This document shows positions 1 through 10,052 of a stretch of DNA of 64,000 nucleotides, one piece after another. This stretch comes from Copromyces sp. CBS 386.78. Its lineage: Eukaryota > Ascomycota > Sordariomycetes > Sordariales > Sordariaceae. The notes below the pieces were generated by a model. The model saw only the letters and a list, made by a program, of their open reading frames with translations. It did not search any database and was not told where the DNA came from. The stretch covers positions 496,001-560,000 of the forward strand of contig MU839093.1 in assembly GCA_030685235.1 (NCBI GenBank), given 5' to 3'. How positions within the stretch are numbered: position 1 is the first letter of the stretch; the number at the start of each line of letters is the position of its first letter. The translations under genes were made by a program, and so were the position numbers.

Positions 1-2313
1 TTGAGGCCGACCATGGGAGTGCTGTAGCTCTTCTGATGGGTGTATTGAAGGTGCGGAGCAGGCGCCGATGCTGTCACTTCTGCTGACGTCTTCGATTGAA
101 CGTGAGAACCGCTTACACTGGCGACAACCTCGTTGCGGATGTCTGTCAACATCGACTTAAGCAAGCGGTACATCCTCGCTGCCGGCTGGTAGATATAGCA
201 CATGTCGTAGATCGACGCCGACAAAACCTGCAGGTATCGCAGGTTGCTCTGCTGGTCAACCTCGGTGGTCCTGTTCGCGAGGGCTGCCATTAGAGCAATC
301 GCCGACGTGCCCGCCTGCTGAATGGCGAAGATGGGCAGTCTCCTGCCGTCGAACCGGGAGCGGTGGTGCCAGAAAATACGGGCAACGCGGATGGCGTGCT
401 GGGTACACATCCTGCGAGCAATGGCAACCCGATGGTGAAGGCTGATGCCCGGGAGCGACCCGCTAGACTGACCAAACGACATGGCAGGATTCGATAGTAC
501 GTCTTGATTGCGGTACATTGCCCAAGGCCTGTGAAGCAGAATCATGCAGGTATGAAATTGTTGATGTAGCATAAAGAACCCAACTGGTGCTGCTTGAACG
601 TTGGCGGGCTTCCAGGCCAGAAAGTCCGGTAAGCGGCGATACCACGCTTGCAGTTTCCTGTCCAATGCAAACAATCGTTGGTAGGCCTCCTCTCCTGATT
701 TGTTGTTTGCAAACAACGACTCGGCATATTCGTCTTGGTTCTGCAACTCCAGGATCTTGGCCGCTATGCTCATGAGCTCGAGAAGATGTTGGTGAAGGGA
801 AATTTCCGGTGACTGGGATGTCACCATATCGAAAGGAACCGTCGATGATGCGGCTGTGCCCATTCTTGGCCTGAGCCCTAGCTCTATGCCGATGTCGCGA
901 TTCCGAATGCTTGGGGAACGACCGAGAAAGAGTGCCCAGTATCTATCGAACAACACACATGCCGTCATGACCCGCCGACGTAGCGGCTCCTCGGCCCTGA
1001 GGAGCTCGCTACCGCTTTCTGGCACGCTTACGTGCAGTCCAATGTCCATAGCCAGTCGGTTCGCCATACCAGAATACATCCAGCCGGTCGAGTCCCTGCC
1101 AGCGCCAAACTCAAGGTCTGCAAGAATGAGGAGCGCCTGGACACTCGGTATCCCACCTGGTCTTTCTAGTTCGCCATCCAGCATAGACTTGGACTCCCGG
1201 TGGAACGTGCTTTCCCAGTTTCCCAGTATCAACCTCTTCACATCCTCTCTGCTTCGCTCCGCAAACCGGTAGCCGGCAGCCAGCATCGTAATATGAAGGA
1301 AAACCGAGTAATGTCTCGGGTTCTGGCTCATTCGACCTGACTCGAATATCTCGCGGTCCGCGACTTGAGCCGCCGGGTTGTAATGGCCCCAGAAGCAGCT
1401 CATGAGGTGGTCATGGGTCGATTGGCCAAGGATTTTGATGACACGCGCGACACGGCTTGCGTGATCTATTACCGGTGGACTGGGCTGTGAAGTGTTTGGG
1501 GCGTGGACGTGGCCGCTCGCCGTAGAACCAAAGTACTGTAGCCTCCCTGACATGACAGAGAACCTGCTCTTCACAGCCAGGAACTGGCGCACGTCGCCAT
1601 TCCACTGGGAGGCAAACTCTGGAAAAAGTATAGAGTCGTCGCTTGGAGCTTCGGGTGTTTGCGTATTGTTGTTGTTGTTGTCGTCGTCGGTACAAGGATC
1701 CGTCTGTGTTTCCTCCACGGTGATGAATTTCGGTGGGGAGGGGGTGTCTGCTGCCATGGAAGAGTTGGCCTGGTTCGGGCCAGGCGTCTCAAACTCTTCG
1801 CGGAACCGGACATCGGGTTGTTCGTGTTCCTGCATCTCTCTGGCTTCTTGTCTCGTCTTTGGAGGATGGACGGCTGGAGGAGGGGCAACGCCCCTCTCTC
1901 TCAGCATCTCCTCCAGGAGAGTGATTCGGTTGGATAGGGATGACATGTATGCTTTGGATATAGGCCTTTTTGTCTTGAAGCGTCAGATATTATGGTTATG
2001 TCAAATTGCGGTGTGTACGATGTTGTTCGGTCCTGGTAATTACACACCTTCGCCTCTCGTCATCGTTTCGTATGATACAATCTGCTCCGGTCTTCTTACA
2101 CTGTGTGCACCCAGACTCGCCGTCGGGCACTACACAACGTATCCGCCTTTCCCGACAGGAGGAGCAGGCAACTGAGGCCCGGTGACGTACTTGTTGTTGT
2201 TGTTGTTGTTGTTTGCTCGGAAAGGACCTTGGGGTATGTGATACAAAGTCAGGACTTGAGGATTCGCTAACTCCCGCGGAGGGAGATCTCTCGTTTCGAT
2301 GCAGGGTGGACAT
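1..2313 (-). CDS. Zn2Cys6 transcription factor with fungal-specific regulatory domain (3' end cut by window)
   Basis: Nuclear gene regulator. Exon 1 (2044-2313) encodes 90 residues, including a poly-Gln run and a binuclear zinc cluster with spacing C-x2-C-x6-C-x8-C-x2-C-x6-C (Cys 50, 53, 60, 69, 72, 79). An intron at 1974-2043 (GTAATT donor, phase 0) joins a frame that stays open to base 1. That part holds a short coiled-coil linker, an acidic Asn/Asp patch and the fungal_trans (PF04082) region, seen as NPRHYSVFLHITMLAAGYRF and a DIGLHV motif. I chose the ATG at 2313. An upstream in-frame start would add an implausible poly-Leu N-terminus. About 747 residues are visible and the C-terminus lies outside the window. 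The target pathway cannot be told from sequence; the layout resembles the NirA/NIT4-type regulators only in general form. Confidence 0.85.
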
Positions 2314-4559
2314 GGGGGTAGTGTGTACGTCAAAATGTGGGAGGAGCAGGAGGAGGAGGAGGAGGAAAAGGAGCAAAATCCAAGACGAGTAGGAGTGAAG
2401 CAGGCTGGAAAACAAGACTGGGTCGGTGTGAGGTGTCTGGTTACCGCCGCGTACAGGTAGTATGATGAGTTGTCAAGAGGATGAAAAAAAGCTGTGAATT
2501 CTCGTCTAATGGCTGGAGGACACGAAGACAACGTTTACTGGGAGCCCATGAAGATGAACAGCAGCGTCATCCCATGGTCCAGTTTAACAATGATCATGCC
2601 CTGGTCACGATTTGCTGCGCGCTCATGCCCGTTAGCAAGAGCCGTGACCAAGAGAGACTCAGTCGGGCCCCTTGGCTTCTCCGCATCTTCCAGGGCTCGC
2701 GCTGGATGTGGGCAAGAAATGTCCCCCTTGATCCACTCGGTCAACGATCTGACTGCACCAAAAAAGACCCACCTGGTTAGTTGATGGAGTTCTCGAAGCC
2801 ATTGGATTGCCCCTTTAGGCACTAGCGCTGCCAATAGGTATCAAAAAGGCTCCGCCCAGCTGGAGAAAATACGCCTCGGCGCGTCCTCTTATCCAACTTT
2901 TTTGCGTGTCGAAACGCGGGGGAGAGTCCGGGGAGAGCGGAGGGGTCCACTACAAATCTCTTTTTTCTCTCTTTTAGTGTGGTTGGGGATGGCGATCTTG
3001 TTGGTTGGCTCCCAGTCCTGTGCCCCTTATTTTCAATCCTTGCCTGCGAGAGTTCTCTAACTCTTATGGATCTGACATGGTGACTTTTCAGTGTCGAATT
3101 GGGGGAGGGGGGCTGTCAGCGTGGGACGTCCTTTTGACACTGATTTGGGTTCGGGATTCGGGTTTATTTTCGAGGAAACGGCACCTATCAGCTTCTCCAA
3201 CAATATCCATTGCCGGACGAAGAAATATGCGGCTCGCTGTGCCGAGGAGCATCAGTTAACCCGGTGGAGCACATTGTAACTGTCAAACTGACCAACAATG
3301 GCACGCTAATGCCGAATACGTTAGGAGAGGCCGGGGTGGGTGTGACAATGTGACGCTGGCCGGCCACACACCTGGGTGAGCCAACCACAAGCCGTCGCCG
3401 TCGAAGAAATGTTGACGTCCCCAACCCGATCCAGGACCTCCATTTTTCCCCACGATACAGGCTGGGCACTAGAGGAAGACATCGGGTCAAGCCAAGGCAA
3501 GGAGACCCATGAAGAATGGCATTCTTACGCTACCCTCTGCGGAGGCGGAGTTGGTCAGGACAATCTAACTTGAGCAGTCGAAGCCAAGCAGAGCCGGGCT
3601 GCAAACGGTAGCCATATCAAGTAGTGAAATCCGAGGGCTATGGAGCTGCTGAGCTGAGAGGCAACTGCAATGTTGCACTTCGTCAATACCATTGTCAAAT
3701 GTGGTACAAATACCTGATACCTGATGTAAAGACTGATTACGGAGCAGTCTAGGCAACTGGCGACCTCAACCAGTTTCTGTGATACAATACGAACCTTCAA
3801 AAACTCTGTCATGGTACGTCTCAGATAGTCGAGGGTAGTCTAGGAGCCGCAGGGATCGCCATGTGCCGTACCTGCAACTACGTTCTCGTGCAGCACCCAC
3901 CATTTTCTCGGCGGTGCCGCTCGGCAAAGCCAAAGAATGAAGCTACCCCACCCGCTCATCCGAGGCCCGCTATATATGATAGCCGGCCTGCCAGCTGCGA
4001 TCGTGGGGGAGCTAGGTAGGGGAGCGGAATTGGGGAAGAGAGGGCGTCAATGTTTTTGACGGCGACAGACTACCCCGCATGAACAAGGCCGACGCTCCCC
4101 TGCCTATCTCGGTCCCCAGTTGTGTGTCCGCGGCAGTAGCCATCCATGACTGGGCGCATAAGACAGACTGTGGAAAAGAAGGGTCCATGACCATGCTGAA
4201 CGGTTGGTGGAAATAATGTAGTGTCTGGATAATACCAAAGAAACGGCACGCCTATCTACCACAGTGGTTCCAGCAAGGCCCGTGTGTCCTGCAGGGGCAT
4301 GACCAGGATATAGCGTACGGCGGGGTTGCAGACATTGAGTGCTAAGCCAAAGGTTAGTATCAAGCCGTTCAAGGGGTTAGTTGCTTTCGCCTCTGTCCGG
4401 TAAATTCCGTTATCAATGGCAATTTGAAGGCCAATCAAAGTCAAATTTATAATGGCAGAGAGAAATGGAATGGCAAAGGGGAGTTGATTGATTGAGCGCC
4501 AGCAATGCTAGGGAAGGCCAACGTTACCAGCCAGAGACAACATGTAGAACTCGAATAGC
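2314..4559. other. Intergenic region upstream of the Zn2Cys6 gene
   Basis: About 2.2 kb with no convincing gene on either strand. Open frames here are short, lack family-like motifs and have no supporting splice structure. A purine-rich GGA/GAG tract at about 2340-2375 lies just upstream of the regulator's ATG and is probably leader or promoter sequence. Confidence 0.5.
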
Positions 4560-5016
4560 TTATGCTTTTGTGCTTGGGCTCTCCGAGTGAGGTGTCAACT
4601 CGGTGAGGGCTGTTGTGTCTTTGGGTTCTAACGAAAGAGGTTTCTTGCCCTCAATGACTGGTGGCGCAATATCAGTTAGAACGTTGCTGTGGTTTGAGGG
4701 GGCGAATTCGGGCATTGGGCCACTTACGCCTTTGCCAGAGCTCATAGGAGCAGACGAGGATGATGGGTGTCCCGATCATGACGGTTGTCCATGTTCTCTG
4801 GTAGGCCTTGTATTCCGGACTGTTCGGGTCCACCCGCTTGGGCTGCCCGGGTTGTGCGGGTTGGTCGTGTGTGGCCTTGGAGTTCCCGGACTTCCCGGCC
4901 GGTTTCTTGCCTGTGGCGTAGCCGTGTCTGGAGCTTCTAGGTGGCGGTGTGTGCGTGTTTCGTAGCAGAAGGCGGCCGCGCTGGGCTAGTGACGAGGTTC
5001 TCGGCGAAAAGAACAT
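4560..5016 (-). CDS. Small single-pass protein, probably mitochondrial inner membrane
   Basis: A 128-residue protein from two exons (4728-5016 and 4560-4657). The 70-bp intron has a GTAAGT donor, CTAAC branch site and CCACCAG acceptor, and total length closes on whole codons. The N-terminus is rich in Arg, Ser and Ala with no acidic residues for about 35 residues (MFFSPRTSSLAQRGRLLLRN), as in a matrix-targeting presequence. A Pro/Gly/Lys-rich linker follows, then the motif SPEYKAYQRTWTTVMIG running into one hydrophobic helix (VMIGTPIILVCSYELW) and a hydrophilic tail. I do not recognise the family with certainty. The architecture fits a small respiratory-chain or inner-membrane assembly factor, but that is inference. 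Confidence 0.7.
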
Positions 5017-5537
5017 TGTTGGGGTCTTTGTCGGTCTCGATTGATGCAGGTGTTTCGATGTTTCTGTCCAAAGCCAGTCAGCCATCCGAACACCACCCAC
5101 ACACATCTGCATCGTCTGGGAAGCGATTGGCCTCAGGACAAATCAGCGAATATGTACCTGAAAGAACAAGGGTCGAGTCTCTCGAAAAGTCCGGGGTCGT
5201 TCAAGGAACCCTGGTGTCTGCCCCGGATTTCATGATGGAGGAAGTCGAGTCAGGGCCTTGCAGTCAGTCCCGTGATGGGAGCGGTACGAATCCATCAGCC
5301 GACTGCGCAACCGAAGAATGGAGCCTGGCGCACGGCCCGGTTCTGTCTGAATCGTCGGTGCAATCCAACCCGAGTTTGACCCTAACCCCAGTGACATGGT
5401 TCAAAACCTTGTCGCCACTGAAATGAAACCCTCCGAAACCACGCACGGGCTTCACCACCAACATCCGCATCATCATGACTCAGCCGGACACATCATCGAG
5501 GCAAATAAAAGCTCAATATTTCGAACAACATCTATAT

Positions 5538-5625
5538 CCCCTTGTGGTGTAGTTGGCTATCACGTTCGGCTGTAATTGAATGATTGTATACCGAAAGGTC
5601 ACCGGCTCGATTCCGGTCGAGGGGA
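5538..5625 (+). tRNA. tRNA-Tyr (GTA) with intron
   Basis: It folds as a cloverleaf: acceptor CCCCTTG/CGAGGGG with C1-G72 (the eukaryotic tyrosine identity pair) and A73, D arm GTG/CAC, anticodon stem TTCGG/CCGAA, variable loop AGGTC and T stem ACCGG/CCGGT. The anticodon GTA is at 5572-5574. The loop is interrupted after position 37 by about 14 nt (about 5576-5589), where nuclear tRNA-Tyr genes carry their intron. T-loop position 54 is C instead of the usual T. A T5 run follows at 5632. The identity rests on the anticodon, the C1-G72 pair and the intron. Confidence 0.75.
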
Positions 5626-5631
5626 AACCTC

Positions 5632-5636
5632 TTTTT
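5632..5636 (+). terminator. RNA polymerase III terminator of tRNA-Tyr
   Basis: A run of five T on the sense strand 7 nt after the tRNA, followed by a longer C/T-rich tract to about 5700. Confidence 0.6.
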
Positions 5637-6078
5637 CTTTTCTTTTTTGGCTTTTCTTTCTCTTTCTTCTTCCCCCTTGTTCATCATGCTTCCTTCCTCC
5701 TTGTCTTCCTTCTTCCTCTTTTCCTCGACTTATCATTGCCCTCTTGACCCGTATTCTGGAGCACTTTCGTGAACATGGAATGAACGCCTTGGTGAACAAC
5801 CCACACAAAGAAGACGATTGTTCCTTTACGAGCCATTGTCAATTTTTACTTGCTTCAGCTGTCTTGCAAAAACCATCATTGTTCTCGGTCAAACCACAAT
5901 CCCATACTCCAGGCATGGAATCCATAAAGCTCGATGCCGTCTCTCCGTTTGAACTTTCCCGCCTTGTTGATGTCTCAAGCGCATGCTCTCTATCCACTCT
6001 CACACAACCAGCTACCTCAACATCATCAAACACGAGCCCTCTGCCTACCCTTTGTCCGAAATCTTCTATACTAACAAG

Positions 6079-6573
6079 ATGCCCAGGGCTAGCTTCAGCG
6101 GTCGCAAAGCAGCGGGTTCTAGCTACGTAAAGCAATATCACCAACCCGAGACCAGAGAAGCGGAATGCTCCCCCCAAAGTTCGTCTCCTCGCAAGGTTGT
6201 CAACATAGGCGACATTCTTGATGACCGCTACAGAGTCCTCCACAAGATCAAGCAATGCAGCAAATCCGTCTCCTACCTCTGCCGGGACTTGGAAGACGAC
6301 AAGTGGCGCCGCGTCACCGTGGCCCGCTCGCATGAATTCATGACCGCTATGGACGAGTTTGAAAAGGGAGCTGAAGCCAGATGTCGACTCGGCGAGAAAG
6401 AAGCCGAGCGCCAGGGCTTCTGTCTTGAAGTCTTCTCCTTGGCTGGGCCCAACGGCGTTTATATGAGCCTCGTTTACCCCATGAACTCCCACGAAGCGGA
6501 CTTACGCTTCTGTGCTCCTTATGACGAGGCGTATTTCCTGGATCAGCTCAGGCAGTGGGAGGAGAGGGAGTAG
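6079..6573 (+). CDS. Kinase N-lobe remnant, SRPK-like (no catalytic lobe)
   Basis: Uninterrupted 164-residue frame. After about 45 polar residues comes a block resembling the start of SRPK-type protein kinases (VVNIGDILDDRYRVLHKI), continuing into what would be beta strands 2-5. The glycine-rich loop has lost its glycines (KQCSKSVSYLCRDL) and the VAIK lysine position reads RVTVARS. The frame stops after about 115 residues of kinase-like sequence, so HRD, DFG and the whole C-lobe are absent. Catalysis is therefore not expected; the gene is either a pseudokinase fragment kept for binding or a decaying duplicate. It stands between tRNA-Tyr and a convergent oxidoreductase gene. I chose the ATG at 6079; expression is unproven. 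Confidence 0.6.
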   Translation: MPRASFSGRKAAGSSYVKQYHQPETREAECSPQSSSPRKVVNIGDILDDRYRVLHKIKQCSKSVSYLCRDLEDDKWRRVTVARSHEFMTAMDEFEKGAEARCRLGEKEAERQGFCLEVFSLAGPNGVYMSLVYPMNSHEADLRFCAPYDEAYFLDQLRQWEERE

Positions 6574-6929
6574 ATGTTGGGGACGGGTCTGAGAGTGCTC
6601 GTGTTGAGCTTCACAACGTCTAGACGTCTGTCATGCTACAACTGAGTCCGACATGTTTCGTTGTTTATCACGCCTAGTGGCGGCTAACGGTACGTACATA
6701 TTGGCGATGGTGCAAGATGCCTAATACACCATGTTTCAAGAGTTTGGTTCCCCTTTCGAGTTGATGAATGCAAGCACTATGCTTATTTCCCATTGTACTA
6801 AATCGCGCTGTTTCTCAATCAATCTGACCCTGTATTTCCTTTGCTACTTTTTCTTCCATATTGAAAACCTAGCCGCCATCTTCCTTCCCTCGGACATCCA
6901 GTGATCGGTCCCAGTGTTCATGCCCCCGT
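6574..6929. other. Convergent 3' intergenic region
   Basis: 356 bp between the stops of two converging genes. It should hold both 3' UTRs. I see no gene or repeat. Confidence 0.5.
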
Positions 6930-8066
6930 CTAAGACTTTCCACAACCTCCATACCTCAACCCCTCCCCAGATCTAGGCACCATCACCTCCTCCATGTTTC
7001 CTTCCATCGCCTTAAACTGCAATCCCTTTAGCAATCCATAAACAACTTTAAGCGTGGGGGTCGCCACCCCAGCCCTCTGCGCCCCCCTCAGCGGTTCACC
7101 CACGAGATTCTCAAACTCGATAAACCGTCCCTTCTCCACATCCTGCAACATGCTCGGCTTAAAGAACTTGTCATACCCGTCCGCCGTGATCATCGTCTCG
7201 ATCAACTCCTCCTCCAGCTCCACGCCGGCCGCCGCTTTCGCCGTCGCCCGGATCTCCTGCATCAACGGGCGGATCAGGTCGTCGATGATGTGCTCGCTGA
7301 AGCGCATGCGCGACGTGTCCATGCCTAGGATGGCGGCCACGCCGCTGTACGAGGCGTTGTAAAGCAGCTTGCGCCAGCGGGAGTAGGGGACGTTGGGCTC
7401 GTAGGTGCAGTCCACGTTGGGGCCGCAGGCGCGGTAGGCATTGACGAGATCCTCGGCGGCATGGATGGCGATATCTTTCTGGTTTGGTTTTGCAGCGGGG
7501 TTTCTGAAAGCGCCAATGTAGGTTCGATCGTGGTTATGGTGGTTGATGGTGCCCGGGGGCGACTCGATAGCGCCCATGAAGGTGATACCTGAGAGGACGG
7601 GGTTGGTGGGGAAGGCGGAGAAGAAGGGGCGCTCAATGTTAAGGCCGTTCTGGATGAGGACGATGGCGGTGTGGCCGGGCATGATGGCAGGAGCGATGAG
7701 ATCAGGAAGACTCGGCGGAATGTCGGGGATGTTCTTGGTGGTTACGATGACGTAGTCGTAAGGGGCTCTCCATGACTCCTCGTTGACGGATGGGATACTA
7801 TCGAGAACTACATGATGGTGAGTCTATGAAAGTTGGAGAGAGCTTGTCGAGTTCATTAACTCACTTGAAGTTGGTCGCCAGTCCTTGATTTTGCCGTGGT
7901 CGACCGAGTGAATGGTAAAGCCATTGTCAAAAACAGCTTCAAAGTTGGATCGCAGCACCGCCGCCACCTCGGCTTTGCCTCCTTTTTCGAGGGCATAGGC
8001 AACCATGGTACCGATGCCCCCCGAGCCCACGAGGAGCACTTGAAGCTTCTTGTCAACAGAACCCAT
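6930..8066 (-). CDS. 2-dehydropantoate 2-reductase family protein (ApbA/PanE)
   Basis: Predicted NADPH-dependent ketopantoate reductase of 359 residues, the family that makes pantoate for CoA synthesis. Exons are 7865-8066 and 6930-7807, separated by a 57-bp phase-1 intron with a GTGAGT donor. The Rossmann nucleotide-binding turn GSGGIG lies at residues 14-19, the QNG motif follows in IQNGLN, the proposed catalytic lysine is in RKLLYNASYSG (start of the C-terminal helical domain), and the Ser/Asp/Glu block appears as PSMLQDVEKGRFIEFENLVG. Pezizomycotina carry several PanE paralogues, some of unknown substrate, so this may not be the pantothenate enzyme itself. The ATG at 8066 places the Rossmann motif at the normal distance. 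Confidence 0.88.
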
Positions 8067-9750
8067 CTTGTGGTATGTGCTCCTCTCCTTGCTTGACTTG
8101 GGTCGTATGAGTATATGGTTGGTGTTTTCCTTCAACCACTTTGAGGGTCTGAAAGCAGGAGTTTTGAGGTAGGAAGCGAGTCTAGTTGCCCTTAAGTACT
8201 CCCGAGGGGGGACTCGAAATAATATGACGAAGGGCTCGTGCTCAGCAGCTAGCAAGCTGCCGGTGTGTGGTCACGACTCACATGCATGCATCGATGCTCC
8301 AACAAGTGAAGGGAGTTTAATCTGATGTTCGGTCACCGCCTCAGCGATATCGGTTGACGATAACGATTCACCGGGAAGGAGTGCTTTGCAAGTGTCCTGG
8401 CAAGATCGACTGTCCCACCAAGCCAGAGACCTGGAACATGATCCCATGATATTAGGCAGGCTCATCCGCTCAAACATCGGCCAAACGCCCGCCATTTGTC
8501 GTTGGGACCAGGGTGATTCACTCATTTTGTTTCAGGCGCGCGGCGGATTGATACCGTGGGGGTCCATAGAGGCGGTTGGGGTTTCTGAAATAAAAGGTTG
8601 AGGCTCAAAAAACGGGAGTTTGCAGAAATCGGTGGGGGTTGGCTGATAAGGATGGGTACGGTAGACCTAGGTAGTGAGACATTCCATCAGTTACACAGCC
8701 AGTTGCGGATGCTGGTTGTTGCCTTTATAGTTGTTATATTGCCATCTATTTTGTTGCTTTGTTCCTTCTTCCTTGTTTGCTGTGCAGTTCGTCTACCGCT
8801 TTATCGTATCCCGCCGGGCGTCGACCAACATCGGAAGGTACGTACATATATATATTTTGAGATTTGATCTTCCACCCGGTAAGCAACAAAGGGATTGCGT
8901 CTGCAGAACCCAAACAACTGGCACTTCAATATGAGAAACGGGCACAGAACATCTTGGGCTCTTTTGCCAACATACTCGATGCACCGACCTCAGGTTTGTC
9001 TCATCAGGTGTGGTTCATGATGGAATCATCTATCTGTGGAATGTCGAACAGTCCCGAACCTCAATGGAAAGACCTAGTTTATAGGAAGAAAGATATGCTC
9101 TTTGGGATGATAATGAGATTGAATGAGACAGTTACGCCTCTCGCCCCCCTGTACTGTCAGCACAAATGAGCCATGACAGTAATTCATGCTGTATTCTCAA
9201 CCTGAAGTCGTAGCTTGGGGCCTTGCGAATGCTGAGTAGGCGAAATGATGCTGGGTTGTCGATGAAGCAGATCAAGCAAAAAAGCAAGCCTTGTCCCTGT
9301 ATCAACTCTGTCATCAGGCCTTGACTTCAACTGCGCACAGCAATCACAAGAGAAAGGCCCCTTCCCGCCAACGCAAAGCCAGAAAAACAAGGTCAATCTC
9401 CATATTGAAGCAAGCCGTCGAGTTCCCAGGCAGACCCAGGTTCAAAATGCCAATTCTTGCAGCAGGCTTCGTCCTTCAATACACAGTATCGTACCAACCT
9501 CGACCTCGTGAACAAGATAAAAATCCACTTCAACCACTCACTCCACTCCGCCTGCCCAATCCAAAAGAATTTGAAGCAGATAAACGCTTCAGGAGCGCTC
9601 ATCAACCAACAAACTCCTTCCCCAGTCCTCCCAATCCAAAATGAGACCAAAAACGAATAAAACAAAAGGCCAAAAACACTATTCCCGTTCGCAGGCAACC
9701 AAAACAGAAGGATGTTAAAAAAATGAAGGCGTTGGAAACGCCGGGAATTG
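8067..9750. other. Intergenic region between reductase and tRNA-Lys
   Basis: About 1.7 kb. The part next to 8066 is promoter and leader of the reductase. Short open frames lack recognisable motifs. No gene is supported. Confidence 0.5.
9717..9723 (-). terminator. RNA polymerase III terminator of tRNA-Lys
   Basis: Seven A on the given strand (T7 on the tRNA sense strand), 27 nt downstream of the tRNA 3' end. Confidence 0.6.
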
Positions 9751-9823
9751 AGCCCGACGTGGGGGTCGAACCCACAACCTTGAGATTAAGAGTCTCACGC
9801 TCTACCGATTGAGCTAGCCGGGC
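9751..9823 (-). tRNA. tRNA-Lys (CTT)
   Basis: A 73-nt intronless cloverleaf on the minus strand. The acceptor GCCCGGC pairs with GTCGGGC, with a T discriminator. The D arm is GCTC/GAGC, the anticodon stem TGAGA/TCTCA with loop CTCTTAA (anticodon at 9790-9788), and the T arm GTGGG-TTCGACC-CCCAC. Both internal promoter boxes (A box TAGCTCAATCGG, B box GGTTCGACCCC) are intact. Confidence 0.96.
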
Positions 9824-10052
9824 AGCTGAATGAGCTGCCATGATTGGTTGGATATTTGGCCCAGAGCTTGAGCTTATATATAGCTGGCCGTCAACATACA
9901 ACATCTTATTCATTTCTTTGACTTTCCTGCTGCTGGACATATCTCACGCCATGCCAGTTGGTCTGCCACTCCCCTTCCATTTTGGATATCGACTAGACGA
10001 TGGTATGAAGAAAAGAACACAGTGAATACTCAGTTCGGACCCTCTGATCTGA

